Source: Desulfonatronum sp.
Lineage (GTDB): Bacteria; Desulfobacterota; Desulfovibrionia; Desulfovibrionales; Desulfonatronaceae
DNA: 25,079 bases
Reading direction: 5' to 3'
Assembly: GCA_007127655.1 (NCBI GenBank)
Contig: SKYX01000240.1
Span: 1 to 25,079, forward strand
Shown: piece after piece, positions 1 to 7,620 of the stretch
Position numbering within the stretch: position 1 is the first letter of the stretch
Layout: each line of letters begins with the position of its first letter
Translations under genes and position numbers: made by a program
Notes under the pieces: generated by a model
Told to the model about the DNA's origin: nothing
Seen by the model: only the letters and a program-made list of their open reading frames with translations
Database searches by the model: none

Positions 1-64
1 AGTCGATTCCGTGCTTTTCCAGGTTAGCCTTGCTTTTGTCGTCATCGAATTCAAACTTGCCCAT
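1..64 (-). CDS. brnT: BrnT-family toxin, N-terminal fragment (runs off the window)
   Basis: On the minus strand an ATG at 64 opens a frame that stays open to the window edge and reads MGKFEFDDDKSKANLEKHGI. The pattern F-E-(F/W)-D-x2-K-x3-N-x2-K-H-G-(I/V) is the characteristic start of BrnT (DUF497), the RelE-fold ribonuclease toxin of type II BrnTA toxin-antitoxin systems. Only about 21 residues are present, so catalytic residues cannot be checked. The antitoxin brnA normally follows brnT and would lie outside the window to the left. No strong Shine-Dalgarno sequence is visible before the ATG. The family call is from the N-terminal motif alone. Confidence 0.72.
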   Translation of the reverse strand, partial: MGKFEFDDDKSKANLEKHGID

Positions 65-93
65 GAGTACAAAATATTCTTTTTCTACTCATT

Positions 94-157
94 CGGCAAG
101 CGTGCGGCAAGCGTGCGGCAACATGGGTGTGGCAACATGGGTGTGGCAACATGGGGA
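94..157. repeat. Short compound tandem repeat upstream of brnT
   Basis: Two copies of an 11-mer (CGGCAAGCGTG, 94-115) run into three copies of a 14-mer (YGGCAACATGGGTG, 116-157, last copy ending in GA). All units share the core GGCAA. The array lies in the gap between the brnT start (64) and the end of the response regulator (216). That gap holds no other gene I can support. It could be replication-slippage DNA or a cluster of protein binding sites. Confidence 0.8.
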
Positions 158-215
158 CGAGCGACCTTGCGCTTTGACGCCGAGGAACGGTTCGGTACAA
201 GGCAGCATCGCCCGG

Positions 216-1622
216 TCAGCCCTGTTCGAGCTTGCGGTAGAGCGTGCGGCGGTGGATGTCCAGGATGGCGGCGGCGCGACGTTTGTTGCCGTGTACTGCG
301 TCCAGGACGTGACGAATGAAGTGGTGTTCGGCCTGGGCCAGGGTGGGCAGGTGTTCGCCGTCCGCGGCCATGGCCGTCAATAATGGAGCCGATTGCAGGG
401 CCGACTGGCCACCGCTGTCCCTGATCCGGCTGGGAAGGTGCGTGGGCAGAATAGTGGTCCCGTCGCAAAAGGTCACGGCTCGTTCCAGGGCGTTTCGCAG
501 TTCGCGCACGTTGCCCGGAAAAAAATAATTTTTAAGAACATCCAGGGTTTTTGGGTCAAAGCCTTGGATGTTCTTGTCCATCTGAATGCTGAATCGACGC
601 AGGAAGCGACCGGCCAGCAGTTCCAGATCGTCACCGCGTTCCCGCAAAGGCGGGAGTCTGAGGGTGAATGTCTCCAGACGAAAAAACAGGTCTTCGCGAA
701 ACCTTCCGGCTTCGACCTCCTGCTCCAGGTCGCGGTGGGTGGCGGCCACGGTGCGCACGTCGACCTGCTCCTCCTTGTCCGCTCCCACGGGACGGATTTT
801 GCCGTCCTGGAGGATACGCAGCAGTTTGGCTTGCAGGAAAAGAGGCATCTCGGATATTTCGTCCAAAAACAGGGTGCCGCCCTCGGCTTCGGCGAACAAC
901 CCCCGCCGTGCCTTGCCCGCGCCGGTGAAGGCGCCGGCCTTGTGGCCGAAAAATTCGCTTTCCAGCAACTGTTCAGGGATGCCGGCGCAGTTTACGGCCT
1001 GAAATGCCCCTTTCCGCGGGCTGGCCGCATGGACCGCCCTGGCCACCAATTCCTTGCCCGTTCCCGACTCGCCCAGGATCAGCACCGGCCCATCGGCCTG
1101 GGACACGCGGCCGATCTGCCCGAACAGACCCCGCATGGCCGGGCTTTGGCCGACCATGCCGTGAAAGTCGTCCTGACTCAAATATTCCCGGATGCGTTGG
1201 ACCTCCTGGCGCAACGCCCTGTTTTTCAATACGCGAACCGCTGTCAGAATGAAGTGGTCCAGGTCCAGCGGTTTGGTCAGGAAGTCCTCGGCCCCGGCCT
1301 TGAGCGCCTCCACGGCCTTGGAAATGCTTCCAAAGGCCGTGATCAAGAGAAAGCCCGGTGCGTTTTCCATCTCTTCACTCCTGACCCGTTGCAACAGTTC
1401 CAGACCGTCCATCCCCGGCAATCGCAGATCACTGACCACCAACTCCGGTCGCCATTGCTGGATCACGGCCAGAGCCTTTTCGGCATTGTCCACCCAACGG
1501 GCGGTCAGATCATGGTCGTCCAGTTCCTGGCTCAGGAGCTGTCCGAAAGACTGGTCATCCTCCACGACCAGCACCTTGCTGCCGCTGATATCCTGCTCTG
1601 TTTGGCGTGGAGCCATGCTCAT
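216..1622 (-). CDS. Sigma-54-dependent response regulator (NtrC family)
   Basis: This 468-residue protein has the complete NtrC architecture. An N-terminal receiver domain (about 15-130) has the acidic pocket near 21-23, phospho-acceptor Asp65 in SDLRLPG and the conserved Lys in TKPLD. The AAA+ sigma-54 activation domain (about 155-385) has Walker A GESGTGKE at 184-191, the sigma-54-contacting GAFTGA loop at 230-235 and Walker B LFLDE at 251-255. A C-terminal Fis-type helix-turn-helix ends the protein (about 425-468). It should be an enhancer-binding activator switched on by phosphorylation. Its start overlaps the kinase stop as ATGA, with GGAG just upstream; a second ATG two codons in is equally possible. 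The most likely local target is the sigma-54 promoter at 3312. Confidence 0.95.
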   Translation of the reverse strand: MSMAPRQTEQDISGSKVLVVEDDQSFGQLLSQELDDHDLTARWVDNAEKALAVIQQWRPELVVSDLRLPGMDGLELLQRVRSEEMENAPGFLLITAFGSISKAVEALKAGAEDFLTKPLDLDHFILTAVRVLKNRALRQEVQRIREYLSQDDFHGMVGQSPAMRGLFGQIGRVSQADGPVLILGESGTGKELVARAVHAASPRKGAFQAVNCAGIPEQLLESEFFGHKAGAFTGAGKARRGLFAEAEGGTLFLDEISEMPLFLQAKLLRILQDGKIRPVGADKEEQVDVRTVAATHRDLEQEVEAGRFREDLFFRLETFTLRLPPLRERGDDLELLAGRFLRRFSIQMDKNIQGFDPKTLDVLKNYFFPGNVRELRNALERAVTFCDGTTILPTHLPSRIRDSGGQSALQSAPLLTAMAADGEHLPTLAQAEHHFIRHVLDAVHGNKRRAAAILDIHRRTLYRKLEQG

Positions 1623-3127
1623 CTCTCCTTTTCCCCTTGGGTTGTGGGCTGGTGGTCAACGGGCAGCCAGATGCGAAACAACGCTCCGCCCAGTGGGCTT
1701 TTGCCAAAATCAATGCCTCCGCCATGATCCCGAAGAATACCATGGACCACGGCCAAGCCCAGCCCGGTTCCGCGGCCCACGCTTTTGGTCGTGAAGAACG
1801 GTTCAAGCAGCTTGGATTCTATTTCCTTGGGAATGCCTGGACCGTCGTCGTCCACCTGCATCCACGCCTGGTTGCCTTCCCTGCCCCAGGAAACGACGAC
1901 TCGTCCTCCGGTGGCGGACTGAACCGCGTTGCGGATCAGGTTGACCAGGGCCTGTTCCATGCGCACCCCGTCCAGGTTGATCTGGAGCGTTTCCTCTGCC
2001 TCGTTCAGGGGAAAGGATGTTTCCAGGTGGACCTGGTGTTTGTCGGCTTCTTCACTTGCCGCGGACAGGGCTGAGCGGATCAGTTGGACTAAACTGGTCG
2101 GCTTTTTGCGCAACTCGTTGCCGCGACTGAAGTCCAGAAGTTGGCGGATGATGTGTTCCATGCGGTCCACTTCCAGGCGAATGTCGCGAAGCGTCTCCAT
2201 GATCCCGGCGTTCAGTCCGGCCTTGCGCAGGGCGCGCTGCGCCTTGCCGCTGACAACGCTCAGGGGCGTACCCAGTTCATGGGCCACTCCGGCGGCCAGC
2301 TGCCCGATGGCGGCCAGTTTTTCGGCCTGACGCAATTGGGCCTGCAGTTGGACCTGTCTGATGCGACGTTCTTGGAGCTCGGCCTTGGCTTCTTCAATGG
2401 TATCCAGCATCCGATTGAATTGTCGACCGATGGTCACGATTTCCCGCGGTCCGTGGGCCCGGAACCGATGGCCTTGATCCCCCTGGGTCACCCTGGAGAT
2501 GCTTTTTCCCAGGCTGGAGAGGTGACGGCCCAGGGCGCGATGATGCCCGAAGAGAACGAGCCCGGACATGGCCAGCAGCCCCAAGCCCAACCCCAACGCG
2601 ACACGGGTGCGAAGAGCCTGGACATCCTCCTGGATGTCGCTTTTTCGCCGGGTCAGTTGAAGCAGGCCGTTGACCTTGCCGCCGGAGTCGCTCAGCGGGA
2701 CAAAGTACGAGAAAACCTCTCGTCCGGCCACGTGCCCGTACTCCCCTCGCTGTTCGCCGTCCGCGGCCAGCTCGGTCAGCCGGTCCTGCTCCGGTGTTGG
2801 TTCACTTCGCCCGGCCGAGGCGATCAGGCGCCCCTGCCGATCATACACATACGCACTGTAGACCCTGCCGATGGAAAAGGCGGATTCCACCGCCCGCAGC
2901 ACGCTGCCTTTGCGGTCCAGTTCCATGGAGTGACTCAGGGGCAACTGAAGCGCCCTGGCCACCAGTTCCAGATCCTTTTGCATCCGGTGCTCGATATTTC
3001 GCTCCAAGAGCTGCAGGAGCAGGTAACCGGTCAGGCCCATGGCCAGGGCCAGGGGCAGGATAACGGAGATGACCAGGGCTAGACGTAGACTGAAGTAATC
3101 GGACAACGCCGGAATACGAGAGGGCAT
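1619..3127 (-). CDS. Membrane sensor histidine kinase, partner of the NtrC-type regulator
   Basis: The ATG at 3127 is chosen because AAGGAAG lies directly before it; an in-frame ATG at 3163 would add 12 residues. The 502-residue protein has a membrane helix at about 15-40, a periplasmic sensor region (about 41-175, Cache/PAS-like in feel but not firmly assignable), a second helix (about 176-195) and a HAMP linker. The HisKA domain carries the phosphorylated His283 in AHELGTPLS. The ATPase domain shows the N box (Asn400 region), DDDGPGIP (426-433) and GRGTGLGL (451-458). It should sense an envelope signal and phosphorylate the regulator encoded immediately downstream with a 4-nt overlap. The ligand cannot be read from the sequence. 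Confidence 0.94.
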   Translation of the reverse strand: MPSRIPALSDYFSLRLALVISVILPLALAMGLTGYLLLQLLERNIEHRMQKDLELVARALQLPLSHSMELDRKGSVLRAVESAFSIGRVYSAYVYDRQGRLIASAGRSEPTPEQDRLTELAADGEQRGEYGHVAGREVFSYFVPLSDSGGKVNGLLQLTRRKSDIQEDVQALRTRVALGLGLGLLAMSGLVLFGHHRALGRHLSSLGKSISRVTQGDQGHRFRAHGPREIVTIGRQFNRMLDTIEEAKAELQERRIRQVQLQAQLRQAEKLAAIGQLAAGVAHELGTPLSVVSGKAQRALRKAGLNAGIMETLRDIRLEVDRMEHIIRQLLDFSRGNELRKKPTSLVQLIRSALSAASEEADKHQVHLETSFPLNEAEETLQINLDGVRMEQALVNLIRNAVQSATGGRVVVSWGREGNQAWMQVDDDGPGIPKEIESKLLEPFFTTKSVGRGTGLGLAVVHGILRDHGGGIDFGKSPLGGALFRIWLPVDHQPTTQGEKER

Positions 3128-3183
3128 GTTCTTCCTTGCATGGGGAGGGGTGAAGTTGCACATGTGACTTTTTTATACATGCC

Positions 3184-3197
3184 AAATGCGTGCATTT
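3184..3197. promoter_or_regulatory. Candidate upstream activator site (inverted repeat)
   Basis: AAATGC-GT-GCATTT is a 6-bp inverted repeat lying about 115-130 bp upstream of the sigma-54 promoter at 3312-3327. That is the usual distance for an enhancer bound by an NtrC-type dimer. It also lies upstream of the kinase gene on the other strand. Assigning it to the neighbouring regulator is inference from position and symmetry only. Confidence 0.35.
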
Positions 3198-3258
3198 CAA
3201 GGTTGACCACATTGGAGATTGTTTTCGCTTCGTTTGATGATAGGCCTTACTATCTAAT

Positions 3259-3264
3259 ATTATA
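3259..3264 (-). promoter_or_regulatory. Possible -10 box for the kinase-regulator operon
   Basis: Read on the minus strand, a perfect TATAAT lies in a very AT-rich stretch about 130 nt upstream of the kinase start. No convincing -35 hexamer is visible at 16-18 bp, so this is a weak call. Confidence 0.25.
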
Positions 3265-3311
3265 TCAAAATTTCTTGTTTTTTGTGGTTGCGAAGGAAAT
3301 TGTTTCGCTTC

Positions 3312-3327
3312 TGGCACGGTGCATGCT
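3312..3327 (+). promoter_or_regulatory. Sigma-54 (-24/-12) promoter for the DUF4168-lipoprotein pair
   Basis: TGGCACG-GTGC-ATGCT matches the sigma-54 consensus TGGCACG-N4-TTGCW, with one mismatch in the -12 element. The invariant GG (3313-3314) and GC (3325-3326) are exactly 12 bp apart. Transcription would start near 3338, giving a 5' leader of about 50 nt before the ATG at 3389. It faces away from an adjacent sigma-54 activator/kinase operon. Two imperfect direct repeats, ATTGTTT(T)CGCTTC at 3218-3231 and 3299-3311, flank the interval just upstream and may be part of the control region. Confidence 0.75.
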
Positions 3328-3388
3328 TAAAGAGGGATGATGTCGCTTGATGATCTTGCGGCATAAATATTTTGGGAGGTATTTGAAG

Positions 3389-3787
3389 ATGAAGAAGGTA
3401 ATTATGCTGCTGACCGGATCAACCCTCGCCTGTTTGCTCGTTTTGACCTTGAGCCTGGGTGTCCACGCCCAGACCGGTCAAGCCGAAGGGCAGCAGATGA
3501 TGCAGCAGCAGGGAACCGCGGCTCAATTCAGTGATGCCGAGCTTCAAAAAGTAGCGACCGCATACCTGGAAATTCATGAAATTCGCATGGAATTGCAGGA
3601 AACCCTGGCCGGGGTGACTGATCCGGAGTCCGCACAGCAGATGCAGGAGCAGGCGGGAGCCGCCATGGTCCAGGCCGTCCAGGAGAGTGGGTTGGACGTG
3701 GAAACGTATAATCAGGTCATGCAGGAAGTGCAGATGAACACCCAATTGCAGGAAGAGCTGGCATCCAAGCTGGATCAAGTGCAGTAG
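3389..3787 (+). CDS. Exported DUF4168-domain protein
   Basis: The start at 3389 is chosen because GGGAGG lies about 10 nt upstream and a clear signal peptide follows (MKK, hydrophobic core, likely cleavage after VHA near residue 29). The mature part of this 132-residue protein is helical and rich in Gln, Met and Glu. It matches the DUF4168 pattern: FSDAELQKVATAYLEI, then a variable helix, then a C-terminal YNQVMQEVQMN segment. DUF4168 proteins are small periplasmic proteins of unknown function. It is the first gene after the sigma-54 promoter and is followed after 28 nt by a lipoprotein gene, so the two are probably co-transcribed. There is no cysteine in the mature chain, hence no disulfide or lipid anchor. 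Confidence 0.85.
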   Translation: MKKVIMLLTGSTLACLLVLTLSLGVHAQTGQAEGQQMMQQQGTAAQFSDAELQKVATAYLEIHEIRMELQETLAGVTDPESAQQMQEQAGAAMVQAVQESGLDVETYNQVMQEVQMNTQLQEELASKLDQVQ

Positions 3788-3815
3788 GGCGGCCTGAAAT
3801 CTGTATGGAGGGGAA

Positions 3816-4106
3816 ATGATGTTCGGTAAAAAGACCGTTCTCTTACTGATACTGGCAATGGGGATGTTGTTGTGGACCGCATGCGGTTCTGACCCGGAAG
3901 AATACGAAATTCCGGCCAGGCCAGGGGAAAGCCCTCCAGGCTACGAGCAGCCAACTGAGCAGGAACGTCCTTTGATGCAGCCTGAAGAGCCACCTGAAGA
4001 ACCAATGGGACAGCCTGAGGGAGAGCCTGAGTCAGATCGGGAATTCCAGATCAATGATCAAGATCAGGGACAAGGCGCGCCGTTTGACGCAAGACCGACA
4101 CAGTAG
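3816..4106 (+). CDS. Small proline/glutamate-rich lipoprotein
   Basis: A GGAGG box precedes tandem ATG codons at 3816 and 3819. The 96-residue product has a lysine-bearing N-terminus, a hydrophobic core and a lipobox-like LWTAC with the lipidated residue at Cys23; Trp at -3 is atypical. The rest is low-complexity and acidic, dominated by Pro, Glu, Gln and Gly with repeated EEP, GQPEG and EQP motifs. It is probably an extended, disordered tether in the periplasm or outer membrane. I recognise no family. Co-orientation and 28-nt spacing suggest an operon with the DUF4168 gene. The following 150 nt, to the palindrome at 4258, hold no gene I can support. Confidence 0.8.
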   Translation: MMFGKKTVLLLILAMGMLLWTACGSDPEEYEIPARPGESPPGYEQPTEQERPLMQPEEPPEEPMGQPEGEPESDREFQINDQDQGQGAPFDARPTQ

Positions 4107-4257
4107 TCTGAGATTCCGTACCTTGGGCAGATTCCAGGGGTGGGATTTCCGAGGTCGAATGGAAGAACGGGACGTTCACTTGGAGAATGATTAACCATAA
4201 GCCCATGTTCATCGAAGCAATGTCAGGCATTGCCAAAGAGCATCGCTTTGGCGCGTG

Positions 4258-4305
4258 AAAACGCACGAGGGGCGGCCGATATATCGGCCGCCCCTCGTGC
4301 GTTTT
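4258..4305. terminator. Perfect 48-bp palindrome, probable bidirectional terminator
   Basis: The left arm (4258-4281) starts AAAACGCACGAGGGGCGGCC and is the exact reverse complement of the right arm (4282-4305), with no spacer or mismatch. Transcribed from either side it gives a very GC-rich stem ending in a U run, as expected for an intrinsic terminator in both directions. It lies about 150 nt after the lipoprotein gene. The perfect symmetry over 24 bp per arm is unusual for a terminator. Confidence 0.85.
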
Positions 4306-4319
4306 ACTGCTAACGGAGT

Positions 4320-4459
4320 GTTGAAAAAGCCCTTATCCGGCAGTCCGTTCAAAAACCACAGGTGCAAGGAGCAAAAAAAGAGCAAGGTCGAAGCGTAGTT
4401 ATTCATACGTGAGAGCTTGAAAATTTATGCAGCGACGCGGCAATTGGGAGTTTTTCAAC
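4320..4459. mobile_element. 140-bp MITE-like element
   Basis: The segment is bounded by GTTGAAAAA (4320-4328) and TTTTTCAAC (4451-4459), perfect 9-bp terminal inverted repeats that extend imperfectly (AAGCCC against GGGAG). It encodes no protein I can support. An 8-bp direct repeat, ACTGCTAA, occurs at 4306-4313 and 4458-4465. It could be a target-site duplication, although the right copy overlaps the terminal repeat by two bases. Small size, terminal repeats and lack of coding capacity fit a non-autonomous miniature element or an extragenic palindromic repeat family. No transposase is in the window. Confidence 0.6.
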
Positions 4460-4594
4460 TGCTAATCAACGTCTGAATTGTTGACCGCATCCATGGTGAC
4501 GAAATATAGCGGTTACCGCCGGAATGACATGGTTTGCAAGTACAATAAGCGACCGAAGATCGCGGAAGCGAGGCCGGTCATGAGGAGCATGGGA

Positions 4595-6652
4595 ATGTTG
4601 AAGAACAACGGTGAGACCTCGCGGATTTCCGCTTGTATCCTGGATTGTCCGGATGCCTGTTCGTTTGTAGTCGATACCCGGGCTCGAACTCTCCGGGCAA
4701 ATCCGGCGCATCCGTTCACCAATGGGTTCATTTGCCGCAAAGGCGCTCGATATTTTGATCGACTGGACGCCCCAGAACGTATCACCCGACCCTTGGTGCG
4801 CACAAAGCCCAAGCGTGGACTGCGTCGCGGGAAGGCTACCGGTTTGGGCCAGGAAGGGTTTGAGGCGGTTTCCTGGGATACGGCCTTGGACTTGATTGCC
4901 GACAAGCTGAACGCCTTGACGGACCGGCCTGAGGCCGTGTTGCACGTGCGCGGTCACGGTTATCGGGGGGTTCTGGCTCAGGCCAGTCTGAACTTTTTCT
5001 CGGCTCTCGGTTCCTCCACCATCCACGGCTCCCTGTGCGACGATGCGGGCATCGAGGCCTGTATCCGCGACTTCGGCGCGTTGGAGCATAACGATCCATC
5101 GGATTTGCTCAATGCGGCCCGGATTATGAATTGGGGCAAGGACCTGGGGCGCTCCTCTCCGCATACCGGTTTGTTGGCCCGCGAAGCACGAAAAAAGGGA
5201 TCCCGGGTGTTGACCATCTCTCCAGGCGGTGATGGAAGCGAAGGGTGGTCCGACCGGGTGATCCGCATTCGTCCCGGGACGGACCGTTTTTTGGCGGCCT
5301 GGCTGATCCGTCGGCTTATGGAGCTGGACGGGATTTCTTCGGACGTCGTTCGGGCCTGTGCGGATTGGGAGGCGTTTCGAGCGCTGGTAATGAGCTATAA
5401 TTCCGAAGATCTGCTGCTTCGATGCGACGTGGAGCGGAGTCACGCGGAGGAAGTGCTGGAATGGTACGCGCCCGTGAATGAGAGTGTTTTGGGGGGTGTT
5501 TCGGGGGCTGTTTCCGATGCTCCTTCCGGGGCTGCTGTCGGGGACGCCGTCGGCCCCACGGCCACGCTGATCGGCTGGGGCGTGCAGCGGTATCTGTTCG
5601 GCGGTCAGAACGTGCGGTTCATCAATGCCCTGGCCTTGCTGTCCGGCAATATCGGTCGCGTCGGAGGAGGAGTCTCTTTCAACATTGCCTCGGGCCGCAA
5701 CCTGGGGCGCTGGCGGGCCGAGGCACCGGGGCGAACCGTTGCGGCCTCCAGGCGCTCCTTTCTCTTGCCCTCTCTGGCCTGGGAACTGGAATGGGCCGAC
5801 CCGCCGGTGGAATTCGCCTGGGTGGACGGGCACAATGTGGTCAATCAGGTCCCGGACAGCCTGGCCATGGCCAAGGCCTTGCAACGGCCCTTCATGGTCT
5901 GCGTGGATGCGTTTCTGACCGATACGGCTCGCTGCGCGGACGTGATTCTTCCGCCCACCTTGATGCTGGAGCGCGAGGAGATCGTGGGGTCCTGTCTGCA
6001 TCATTACGTAAACTATTCGGGTCAGGCGGTTCCGCCCCGGGGGGAATGCCGTGCGGATTACGACATTTTGCGCGATCTGGGAGCGCGGTTGAGCCCGCCG
6101 GTGGGCTTCCCGGAGCTGGACGAGTGTCTGCGAATCGGCCTCGGCCCCGTGGGCGTCGATCTGGACGCTTTCCGGGCCAAGGGTTTTGCGCGGGCCGATC
6201 ATCCTTCAGTCGCCTTTGAGGGGCTGAAGTTCGCTCATCCGGACGGGTTGTATCGGTTTCCCGAGACACTTGATCCGGACCCCTTGGAAATCGATCAGGA
6301 CGACGATCCCGAGTTCCCTTTACGCCTGCTCTCCCTGGTTCGAGGCACCTACATGCATTCCCAGATTCCAGAGAGCGAGCAGCAAGGGCTACCTGAGATA
6401 TTGGTCTCCCCGGATAACCCGGACCTGGACGACGCGGACCCGGAAGGCCCGATTTTCCTGGCCACGCCTTTAGGACGCATGGCCGTTCGGTTGCGTCTGG
6501 ATGCATCCCTGCATTCCCTGGTCGTCCTTATCCGTCGCGACGGTTGGGTCAGCCAGGGTCACGGCCCCAACGCGATCATCGAGCCCCAAATCACGGACAT
6601 GGGCGACTGCGCGGCCCTGTACAGCCAGTGCTGTCGGTTGGAGTCGGACTGA
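4595..6652 (+). CDS. Molybdopterin-dependent oxidoreductase (MopB superfamily)
   Basis: The ATG at 4595 is chosen because GAGGAG lies 7 nt upstream and the conserved cluster motif begins soon after; the open frame extends to 4478. The 685-residue protein starts with a [4Fe-4S] site, Cys14-x3-Cys18-x3-Cys22-x24-Cys47, in ACILDCPDACS and FICRKG. Typical molybdopterin-binding stretches follow: an NWGKDLG segment, GWGVQRYLFGGQNVRFINAL, NIGRVGGG, then DAFLTDTARCADVILPP. A C-terminal dinucleotide-binding beta-barrel ends the chain. There is no Tat signal, so it is cytoplasmic. No electron-transfer partner, cofactor-maturation chaperone or membrane subunit is adjacent. A Gly/Ala/Ser/Val-rich stretch sits before the GWGVQR motif. 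The substrate cannot be predicted. Confidence 0.9.
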   Translation: MLKNNGETSRISACILDCPDACSFVVDTRARTLRANPAHPFTNGFICRKGARYFDRLDAPERITRPLVRTKPKRGLRRGKATGLGQEGFEAVSWDTALDLIADKLNALTDRPEAVLHVRGHGYRGVLAQASLNFFSALGSSTIHGSLCDDAGIEACIRDFGALEHNDPSDLLNAARIMNWGKDLGRSSPHTGLLAREARKKGSRVLTISPGGDGSEGWSDRVIRIRPGTDRFLAAWLIRRLMELDGISSDVVRACADWEAFRALVMSYNSEDLLLRCDVERSHAEEVLEWYAPVNESVLGGVSGAVSDAPSGAAVGDAVGPTATLIGWGVQRYLFGGQNVRFINALALLSGNIGRVGGGVSFNIASGRNLGRWRAEAPGRTVAASRRSFLLPSLAWELEWADPPVEFAWVDGHNVVNQVPDSLAMAKALQRPFMVCVDAFLTDTARCADVILPPTLMLEREEIVGSCLHHYVNYSGQAVPPRGECRADYDILRDLGARLSPPVGFPELDECLRIGLGPVGVDLDAFRAKGFARADHPSVAFEGLKFAHPDGLYRFPETLDPDPLEIDQDDDPEFPLRLLSLVRGTYMHSQIPESEQQGLPEILVSPDNPDLDDADPEGPIFLATPLGRMAVRLRLDASLHSLVVLIRRDGWVSQGHGPNAIIEPQITDMGDCAALYSQCCRLESD

Positions 6653-6785
6653 ACATTTGGCAGGTGATCGTCGGCCATATGGACTTTTTTTGCTTGGCTT
6701 CGTACAGAGGTGGCGAGAGTTTGCGTTGGAGACCGAACGAATCCCGGCCTGGGGCCGGTTTCAACTTCAGAACTGGAGAGCAGCA

Positions 6786-7538
6786 ATGAAAAGAACGACG
6801 ATTTGTTTGACGACTATTTTGGTCGTATTGCTTCTGGGGGGCTGGGCCTGGGCGGACGATTACCTGAAGATTCGCCATGTCAGCGAGCCGTATGAGATCA
6901 TGGGGCAAAAGCAGGCGGGCAGCGATGAAGTCGTCGAGACGTGGCTGAGCGGCAACAAGGCCCGGATGAATTCTTCCGACAAGACGTCGGTGATTTTCGA
7001 TGGCGACAAGCAGGTTATGTACATGCTGGATCACCGCGACCGGACCTACACCGAGGTGCCGATGAACCTGTCCGAGGCCATGGCCGACATGCTGGGCGAA
7101 CAGGAAGGTGGGCAGGAAATGGCCCAAATGATGGCTCAGATGATGGGGTCGATGATGCAGGTTAAGGCTTCGGTCGTGGATACCGGAACCGTGAAGAACG
7201 TTAACGACTGGACCTGCCGAGTTTACGAGTTGACTTTGAATATGCCCATGGGGCAAACGGCTTCTGAAATCTGCGCCACGGACCAGATCGACGTGAACGT
7301 GAGCATGTACAACAAGATCGGTCATGCCATGATGGCCGGGCAGCAAGGTTTTGAAGAGCTGCTCCGGGAAATGGAGAAAATTCAGGGGGTCGCCGTACTG
7401 ACCGTGAGCAGGGCCAATATCATGGGCGCGACGGTGGTGACCCGGGAAGAACTTCTGGAGCACAAGAAAATGCCCGCACCTGCCGGAAGTTTTGACATTC
7501 CGGATGGATACAGTAAACAGCAATTCATGGGCATGTAG
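6786..7538 (+). CDS. Exported DUF4412-type protein
   Basis: GGAGAG precedes the ATG at 6786 and a clean signal peptide follows (MKRTT, hydrophobic core, cleavage after AWA near residue 23). The 250-residue product is a beta-rich protein of the DUF4412 kind. It has an opening YLKIRHVSEPYEIMG strand, a KARMNSSDKTSVIFDGDKQ segment and the typical MYMLDHRDRTYTEV phrase, followed by a methionine-rich helix (QMMAQMMGSMMQ). The later NDWTCRVYELTLNMPMG region holds one of only two mature cysteines; the other is in SEICATD. The function of the family is unknown; it resembles periplasmic proteins with an LolA-like fold. It starts 133 nt after the oxidoreductase and may have its own promoter. A near-match to a sigma-54 site upstream has wrong spacing. 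Confidence 0.8.
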   Translation: MKRTTICLTTILVVLLLGGWAWADDYLKIRHVSEPYEIMGQKQAGSDEVVETWLSGNKARMNSSDKTSVIFDGDKQVMYMLDHRDRTYTEVPMNLSEAMADMLGEQEGGQEMAQMMAQMMGSMMQVKASVVDTGTVKNVNDWTCRVYELTLNMPMGQTASEICATDQIDVNVSMYNKIGHAMMAGQQGFEELLREMEKIQGVAVLTVSRANIMGATVVTREELLEHKKMPAPAGSFDIPDGYSKQQFMGM

Positions 7539-7620
7539 AGGCTGGTTGAAGTATTTTTTGTAATTTCTCAGCTCATCTGTGCTAAAGCTGACTGGATAAC
7601 CTCCTGCACGGGGATGACTG

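Noticed and set aside
393-1727. Long plus-strand open frame (444 codons)
   Set aside because: It lies antisense to the sigma-54 regulator, whose domains are unmistakable; the antisense product has no recognisable motif.
4187-4258. A 23-codon frame (MINHKPMFIEAMSG...) ending at the palindrome
   Set aside because: A GGAG lies upstream but only one base from the ATG. The product is too short to support without conservation data.
4466-6202. Long minus-strand open frame (578 codons)
   Set aside because: It is antisense to the molybdopterin oxidoreductase and reflects GC-rich codon bias. Its composition is Pro/Arg/Gln/His-heavy without domains.
6710-6725. Possible sigma-54 promoter (TGGCGAG...TTGCG) before the DUF4412 gene
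   Set aside because: The GG and GC dinucleotides are 11 bp apart, not the required 12, and the -24 element deviates from consensus.
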